From: Ptychodera flava
Lineage: Eukaryota > Hemichordata > Enteropneusta > Ptychoderidae
Length of the DNA stretch: 64,000 bases
Direction of reading: 5' to 3'
NCBI RefSeq assembly: GCF_041260155.1
Contig: NC_091933.1
Span: 4,207,501-4,271,500 of the forward strand
How positions within the stretch are numbered: the stretch's first letter is position 1; each line of letters opens with the position of its first letter. The position numbers and the translations under genes were made by a program. Shown one piece after another: positions 58,501 to 64,000 of the stretch. The notes beneath the pieces were generated by a model. It was not told the origin of the DNA, made no database searches, and saw only the letters and a list, made by a program, of their open reading frames with translations.

Positions 58501-60679
58501 ATGAACTCTATGCTTTTGAACTCAAAGGTAAAATTTTCATAAATTGTTCAGCTTTTGTGTATTGCTTCAGACATTCCTGGATTATTTAACAATGGTCACA
58601 TACTCTTGAAAAGTTCCTGTTGTATGAAGTTCATATTGTCTATCGCAGGGGCTGGTAGATCCTTCATTCTACTTCTGGGTAATATTCCCTGTATTGTTTT
58701 AAGGTAGCACTCAATGCAATACACACAAAGTACAAGATGATAAAAATGTCATTTACTCTACAAGCTTCAAAATGAGACAACACAAGAAACATACCAGAAA
58801 ACTATTTTAAACTTTTGAGTGTCTGAATAGTGTCCCAAAGACAGAGTCTAACTTAAGGTAGTATGCGTCTAAAAGTGGGACTTAAAATCTTGCTCAAACT
58901 TTCCTCGGTGAAACCTTACAAAATCAAGAATAAAAATCAGGGGTCACTAGGGAGCTAGGGAAACAAATTACCCAACATTGTGCCATATTTGAAATTCAAA
59001 ATGGCTGCCATCCCTGTGTTAACTTTATGGGAAAAAAATTAACTTTAGGATGTTCAAAAAACTAAGATGGTGAAAAGTTTTCTTTCTCCAAGAGCTTTAA
59101 AATGAGCCCCCTTAAGCTGTTAATTGGTAGATCAGAAAAGAATTGTAAAATTTGAGAGTCTTAATGCCTGTCCCCGAGGCGTGTTCTACCTGAACAGGAA
59201 ATATCAGTACTTTGCAACCATCAAATTTCAAATGGATTAATATTTGCTGTCACCTGTGGCTGTGCCACTCCTTTGGTGAAAAAAATGATGAGGGAAAGGT
59301 AAGATGTTGATAGCGTGGACTGTTCACCTCATGTCTTTTTTTTATCACATTATCTGTGGGTTGCAGGATTTTGGATGGATGTTGGTCAACCCAAAGACTT
59401 TCTGACTGGAATGTGCCTTTACCTCAAACATCTCAGAGAGACAGCTCCAGACAAACTAGCAACAGGTCCAGGCATTGTTGGAAATGTCCTTGTGGTGAGT
59501 AGTTGGACTAAATTTAGTATAAGTAAGATGGTAGGTTGCTTTTCCAGCCCATAAAATTTATATTTTTGTGGCACAAAGTGTAAGTGCATAATGAAAAATG
59601 GCACTTTTTATGAAATAGATTTAGATAAATCTCATAACATGCCCATATTGATCATTTGTGAATCCTTCCTAACAAAGTTTCAGAGTAAAAACTCTCAATC
59701 ATTGTGTTCTGTATCAGGACCCAAGTGCCAAAATAGGAAATAATTGCAGAATAGGACCAAATGTTACTGTGGGCCCTGATGTGGTGATAGAAGACGGTGT
59801 CTGCATTAAACGTACCACAGTTTTGAGAGGCACAACATGCAAATCACACGCTTGGATAGAGTCTGCCATCATTGGCTGGAAGTGTGTAATAGGACAGTGG
59901 GTAAGTAGCAACAAACTCGACTTCGAAACTTGACCAAAAATTGCAGATTTAAACAGACTTAAACAGAAACTTCCCCTATAAAGGCCAGATTATAACGTAA
60001 ATCTATCCAAATGTAAAAAAGCCATGCTACTGATCGGACATGCCTTGTTTGGTCCCAGAATCCCGTAATTTTGCCATGTTTCAGGCGTTCATTGTCATTA
60101 AATCTTGAATATGATGTCTGTAAATATATAGTGACTGTAAAACTTGAGTCGAGAATAAACTAAAAAAGTTCCGTTTTTTTGTCGAAGAATGCATATATTT
60201 AAAAACATGTTCCCTATATGACCATTTGACCCATCTTTACAAGTCATTAAAGTGCCCAACATGATTATTCAAATTTATCATACTGTTAAAGTGATGCTAT
60301 GAGAATTCAAAAACTCCGGCCCAGTGTATGCAAATGACTGCATCATCAGTAATCCCCCTATTGAGTGCCCACGGTCCTGTAACTTCCCGTTTAATGTAAA
60401 GCTCAGACTTTTGTGCTATCTGTATGTAAATGAGAACATATCTGTTGTCTATGATTGTAATATTCCATTCCAAAAGTTATAGTGGTAAGTTCATCAACAC
60501 ACCTTGACAGCCAACTAACACAATACATCATGGTTTATTTTCAACAGGTTAGAATGGAGAATGTGTCAGTATTGGGAGAGGACGTTATTGTGAAAGATGA
60601 ACTCTATGTCAATGGTGGACGCATCCTTCCTCACAAGTCGATTGGTGATTCCGTAGCAGACCCACAAATTATTATGTAG
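52027..60679 (+). CDS. GMPPB: Mannose-1-phosphate guanylyltransferase beta (9 coding exons)
   Basis: Role: makes GDP-mannose from mannose-1-phosphate and GTP in the cytosol, feeding N-glycans, O-mannosylation and GPI anchors. In animals GMPPA modulates it. Seen: exons 52027-52155, 53188-53268, 53537-53585, 57484-57626, 58050-58205, 58449-58527, 59367-59494, 59718-59900 and 60548-60679 join in frame into 359 residues (human protein: 360). Motifs: [11 protein letters not shown] plus K23 (residues 8-24), N-S-D110 and D217 in [11 protein letters not shown] (metal/nucleotide), FVEKP (158-162), NAG (171-173). From about residue 253, isoleucine-rich hexapeptide repeats form the left-handed beta-helix, ending in a PHKSIG motif and the C-terminal IIM. 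A 5' intron may end at 51999 (CCACAG). AATAAA at 60851 is a likely poly(A) signal. No inactivating change seen. Confidence 0.97.
52512..52892 (-). mobile_element. tRNA-derived SINE, copy 2, in GMPPB intron 1
   Basis: Co-linear with the copy at 5942-6293 over its whole length, with the same tRNA-like head (B box GAGTTCAAGCCCC, slightly decayed) and a longer (ATT)n tail of about 46 bp at 52512-52557. Confidence 0.85.
53188..53268 (+). CDS. GMPPB: GMPPB exon 2 (residues 44-70)
   Basis: Acceptor GTTTTCAG|GCT; reads [20 protein letters not shown]. Donor AAG|GTACTT, phase 0. Confidence 0.96.
53537..53585 (+). CDS. GMPPB: GMPPB exon 3 (residues 71-87)
   Basis: A 49-bp exon too short to be seen as an open frame alone: acceptor TTTGCAG|TTA, reads [16 protein letters not shown], donor CTG|GTGAGT leaving one base of the Ala codon. 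Confidence 0.95.
55061..56032. mobile_element. TTAA-flanked MITE in GMPPB intron 3
   Basis: GGTGGTTGGAAAGGCTA at 55061 and TAGCCTTTCCAACCACC ending at 56032 are perfect 17-bp inverted ends, each abutting TTAA. The interior (about 970 bp) is AT-rich with an internal inverted pair (AGATTTGTACGGCA at about 55590, TGCCGTACAAATCT at about 55731). No transposase. TTAA suggests piggyBac-type targeting, but the ends lack the usual CCC. Confidence 0.75.
56262..56470. repeat. Minisatellite of ~37 bp x 5-6 in GMPPB intron 3
   Basis: GGGATTCAGAGATATTAGGA then TARTGCCARTCTTT repeats with one or a few changes per copy. Confidence 0.9.
57484..57626 (+). CDS. GMPPB: GMPPB exon 4 (residues 87-134)
   Basis: Acceptor TTTCACAG|CTG completes the Ala codon; reads [11 protein letters not shown], then [14 protein letters not shown] with D110 of the N-S-D motif. 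Donor GTT|GTAAGT. The preceding intron is 3.9 kb and holds a TTAA-flanked element and a minisatellite. Confidence 0.96.
58050..58205 (+). CDS. GMPPB: GMPPB exon 5 (residues 135-186)
   Basis: Acceptor TTTCAAG|GTT; reads [25 protein letters not shown] and [12 protein letters not shown], all near-invariant in the family. Donor GAG|GTGAGT, phase 0. Confidence 0.97.
58449..58527 (+). CDS. GMPPB: GMPPB exon 6 (residues 187-213)
   Basis: Acceptor GTTACAG|CTG; reads [20 protein letters not shown] then YAFELK. Donor AAG|GTAAAA, leaving one base of the Gly codon. Confidence 0.95.
58857..59160 (+). mobile_element. Solo arm of the TTAA-flanked foldback family, in a GMPPB intron
   Basis: Starts GGTAGTATGCGTCTAAAAG right after TTAA (58853-58856) and ends AAATTTGAGAGTC right before TTAA (59161-59164). 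About 304 bp, homologous throughout to one arm of the element at 4860-5513 (shared AAAATGGCTGCCATCCCTGT and GGTAGATCAG). It lies between GMPPB exons 6 and 7. Confidence 0.75.
59367..59494 (+). CDS. GMPPB: GMPPB exon 7 (residues 213-255)
   Basis: Acceptor [30 protein letters not shown] contains D217, then [10 protein letters not shown] starts the beta-helix. Donor GTG|GTGAGT. Confidence 0.96.
59718..59900 (+). CDS. GMPPB: GMPPB exon 8 (residues 256-316)
   Basis: Acceptor GTATCAG|GAC; reads [20 protein letters not shown] and more hexapeptide turns (left-handed beta-helix), ending [11 protein letters not shown]. Donor TGG|GTAAGT. Confidence 0.97.
60548..60679 (+). CDS. GMPPB: GMPPB exon 9 (residues 317-359 and stop)
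   Basis: Acceptor TCAACAG|GTT; reads [29 protein letters not shown] and the conserved C-terminal IIM before TAG. Confidence 0.97.
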   Translation, partial: VRMENVSVLGEDVIVKDELYVNGGRILPHKSIGDSVADPQIIM

Positions 60680-60850
60680 TGTCAATGATGGCACTAATTG
60701 GAACAATTTTATTTTTTTAATTCCTTTTCTGTGGCATTTGGGTACATCGTACAAAATTCAGATTTTCTTCATTATTTTGGCTCTTTCACCATTCATTTGG
60801 AATATGGCAGAGCATGTATGAACTGTCGATCAGGGATATTTTTATCCTTC

Positions 60851-60856
60851 AATAAA
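60851..60856 (+). terminator. Candidate poly(A) signal of GMPPB
   Basis: AATAAA 172 bp after the stop codon, the nearest canonical hexamer. Another AATAAA lies at about 61283. No GU-rich element was assessed. Confidence 0.45.
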
Positions 60857-63800
60857 TGCTGAATCAACTTAAGAACAGTAAAACTGTTCAGCAATATCTA
60901 ATACCATGATCTCGCAATCACTTGAGTAACACTAACAATACGTAGTCTATTGTCTGAATACAAGTCAAAGGTCATTTAGGAGGCAAATTATTATTTACCT
61001 ATGAAATATTGCAAATAATATGAGGGTTTATTGTTTAAAACAAACAAAGGGACTTTGTTATATAAAGGTAATACATGTAGTTATTTTGACAATGTTCAAT
61101 GTATCTGACTTTTGGTACCATATTTCAAAATATCTTCCATTTTCACAAACCACCATAATGGGCAAGACTTGATTTGTTTAATTTTGGACTTGTCATTCAG
61201 TTCCGTTTTCAGTTTTTGGAATATTTTTTTCTCTGGTGTTTTCAGACATTAAATTTCTTGTCAACTTTCAAATGATTATGTAAATAAAAGGATCTCTAAT
61301 GAAGCATTGAAGAACATAAAGTTTCTTGGTATGTGTGTATTTGAGTTCACCATCAATACTGAGATGGAACTATTGTATTCCTGTCAATGTTGCACCAGAT
61401 TATGGTAGTTGTCTGCCATTTTTGTTGTTGTCTCTTTGACCATTGATACAGTGTTTTGGTACACGTTTCCAGTTGCAAGGCTGGAACTTGAAAGGAGGGG
61501 AGGGAGGTTATAATGATACAGATGATGGAGAAATGGAAAGGAGAGGGGGAGGAGTTGAGGAAGGTAAACAACTGATGTACATATACGGCTACCAGATATT
61601 GCCAATTCATAAAATTCAAAGGCGACTTCCATGGTAAAGTTCATTGGCTTTTCATGCAGTCCCTCCCTAGACAAGTTCAAAATATAAAAGACAAATTTTG
61701 GGTACACAATGATCCGTTGTTGTTGTCAAAATTGTTGTGCCAAAATTTTAATTTCAAACTAAGAGGTTTCAATGTGGATTTTGGATGGCTGATCTCTCTG
61801 CTGTGGTGACAAATACAGTTTCTATAAGAACTACCTGTCTCACATCTAGAATCTTTCCAAGCATCAAAATTCGTAGAATCTCCCTATTTTGGTTTTTGAC
61901 AGTTAAATGAAGTTTGCTACGTGAGCAAGTGCTGATGAAGGTTATATTATGCTGTGTTTAAGGATTGTCCATTTGCAATTCCTTGAAGGGATTGTACCTG
62001 TCAATGGAATCAATGCTTAAATACAAGATACAGCTGCTGTAATGCACCCTAAAGCAAAATGTAGTTATAGAGATACTGCAATCACCAGCATGTAACTGTT
62101 TCACCCCCATGGTTTGGCCTAAACCCATCTTATCCATGACAAGAATGGACTTTCTCATAAAAATTGAGCCAAAGGACAGGCATTCCTCTTCTTTATCAGT
62201 TCAATAAATTTTATTGTCTTAAATTTCATCTTCAATGTGTGTAACATAGTCCAATTTTCATTACATTGTTAATTAAAATGAAAAAGCAGAAAACTAAAAA
62301 GTTTGCGAGTACCAGTTCAAACAAACATACATACATACATACATACATACATACATACATACATACATACAAACAACATTCAACTTCTAAAATGCAGGAT
62401 AAAATTTTCTTCTATCAAGTCATTTTGAAGGTAATTACAGTTACACTATTGGACAATAAAAAATCAAAATGATAATCAATGGCATCGGCACTGTGAACTG
62501 GCTCTAGAGGGCGCTGTGAATCCAAATGTTTCCTTGGTCATAGAACAGTAAAGAGACACACTATCAAGTTACCCTGCAGGATACAAAGTGAATGGGATCT
62601 CTGAAGTATTTGGAAAAAAGTGGTCAGAGGAAGACATAGTATGACATGGTGTATTGTGTAAGAAAGATGACTAGCAATATCTGCATGAATTTCTACTGGT
62701 TCAATTCTAAGGAATTTAATTCTAAGGCATTAAACCATCACCATAGCTCTACACGAATCTAAAATTGTGTTAGAATATTTTTTGTTAATGAGACTTTGAG
62801 ATGGAAACTACACTACAGTGTGGTAAGAGAAAAAAGACAAAATTTTTGCCTACGAATCACTATAAATATTGAAGGTTTTATCAGGGAAAGAAAACTACTT
62901 TCTCCTTTGAATGTTAAACTCTATTTCAGGGAATAAAAGGAGCATAAAAGCATCTTATACAAAGGGAAACGACTGTTTATTGAAGCCATAGGTTGAAATC
63001 ATGTCCTGATGAGCAAAAGGTCAATATCCACCAACATTCACACTGTAAGCTTGATTGACATACCTGGCAGATACGCTGAGTCATGCTGTATCTGCTGGCA
63101 CAGAAAGATGAAGTCAAAAGAAGTTGAATGTATGGCTCATCCTTGTCACCTGTAGTAAACATTGCTTGTGGGTACTGGGAAATGATACACACATTTCTAC
63201 CTAAAGCTCCATTAGCTGTGACTTTTGATGTTTTTTCCAGTATATTCATGTTTGTGGAATACACATTTTCTTTTCATTCTCTCAAAATCATGCCTGAAAT
63301 ACCCAGCATTCAACTTGTCAATAAAGCCTGTATGTGTATTGTGCCCAATGTTATTGTTGACAACTTGACTAGAAAACGTGTCAATAATAACAGCACATAT
63401 TGTATACCATGTTTACTGTAAGGAGAAGAAGAAAATGTACCGGTTCTCTGAAACAAAATAATGAAAACTTCCAACACCAGTTACAGCTACTGTTCTTATG
63501 ATTATTAGGAACCAGATCAGAATGAATGTTGGATGGTTTGGAACAGCTTGGTTGGCTCATTACTTGAGAACTGACTTTCCAGAGCAAAGTCAGGATAACA
63601 ATTACAAAGCTTCTGAAGCTAATCTGAATAAATAAATAAAACAGGTACAAATGTTTCTAATGAAATTACAAATCTAAATGGTGACACCAACTATTGATCT
63701 ATGGGGCAGTCTCTGATATCATGACAGCAGTTATTTACTCAACACAGCTTATTCTGGAACATCAAAATATTCACACAGCTACAGACTGACAAATTTTACA

Positions 63801-64000
63801 CACAAGATATAAAACATTGACGCAATATTTACAACACTTACATTACATGCAAGAATATAATACACAACATTCATCATTTTAAATACAATAGCCTTGGATT
63901 TATAAATTACTTAGCACCTATGCGGTGGCCTAGAATTGACTACTTCATTCACAGTGAAATGCATGCTAAAATCACATTTAACCTCATGAGACAAAGGCTG
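60857..64000. other. Downstream of GMPPB: no gene recognised
   Basis: Contains the (CATA)n tract and A/T-rich sequence. TTTATT at 62976-62981 could be a minus-strand poly(A) signal of a gene beyond the window, but no minus-strand coding exon with a known motif is visible up to 64000. Confidence 0.5.
62328..62371. repeat. (CATA)n microsatellite
   Basis: About eleven copies of CATA downstream of GMPPB. Gives a spurious HTYIHTYIHT frame. Confidence 0.95.

Overview
This window is animal nuclear DNA: AT-rich, with spliced genes whose introns follow the GT...AG rule, many degraded retrotransposons, palindromic MITE-like elements and simple repeats. The two intact genes and the repeat types suit a marine invertebrate (a deuterostome or lophotrochozoan is my guess). 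The sequence alone does not fix the species. I see no bacterial operons, no CRISPR and no LTR retroelement.

Two protein-coding genes can be rebuilt exon by exon on the + strand. (1) A seven-exon gene at 18677-41665 encodes a 315-residue 2-oxoglutarate/Fe(II)-dependent oxygenase of the isopenicillin-N-synthase-like family. Its H-x-D...H iron triad and R-x-S co-substrate motif are intact. (2) A nine-coding-exon gene at 52027-60679 encodes a 359-residue mannose-1-phosphate guanylyltransferase beta (GMPPB, GDP-mannose synthesis). It has an N-terminal nucleotidyltransferase domain and a C-terminal left-handed beta-helix. In both genes every junction keeps the reading frame. They lie head to tail about 10 kb apart, with no sign of a shared pathway.

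Layout. 1-17.4 kb: no intact gene, but a series of dead retroelements. These are a LINE fragment at 4.3-5.7 kb interrupted by a foldback element, a tRNA-derived SINE at 5.9-6.3 kb, a YIDD reverse-transcriptase remnant at 10.1-10.4 kb, a LINE 3' fragment at 11.2-12.0 kb, and an L1/Tx1-like LINE at 13.3-17.4 kb interrupted by a 934-bp MITE with a TAA target duplication. 17.4-18.6 kb: hairpins just upstream of the oxygenase gene. 18.8-36.6 kb: the 17.8-kb first intron of the oxygenase gene, dominated by a 12.65-kb inverted structure at about 20264-32912.

That structure is the most unusual object here. Two arms made of diverged monomers of about 185-190 bp, each with a hairpin core of about 39 bp (arms GTGCTTCT...AGAAGCAC), face each other across a core of about 3.4 kb holding LINE remnants and microsatellites. 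The outermost ~150 bp of the arms are unique, non-tandem inverted repeats. The whole therefore looks like one giant foldback transposon with satellite-filled termini. The two arms carry very different proportions of the monomer subtypes.

36.6-41.7 kb: remaining oxygenase exons, with a 1.6-kb TTA-flanked MITE in intron 3. 42-52 kb: intergenic, with a CR1-like LINE remnant, an unidentified minus-strand coding remnant (44.6-45.06 kb), palindromic elements, a tandem duplication and a TA-flanked MITE. 52-60.7 kb: GMPPB, whose introns hold a SINE copy, TTAA-flanked elements and a minisatellite. 60.7-64 kb: downstream sequence with no recognisable gene.
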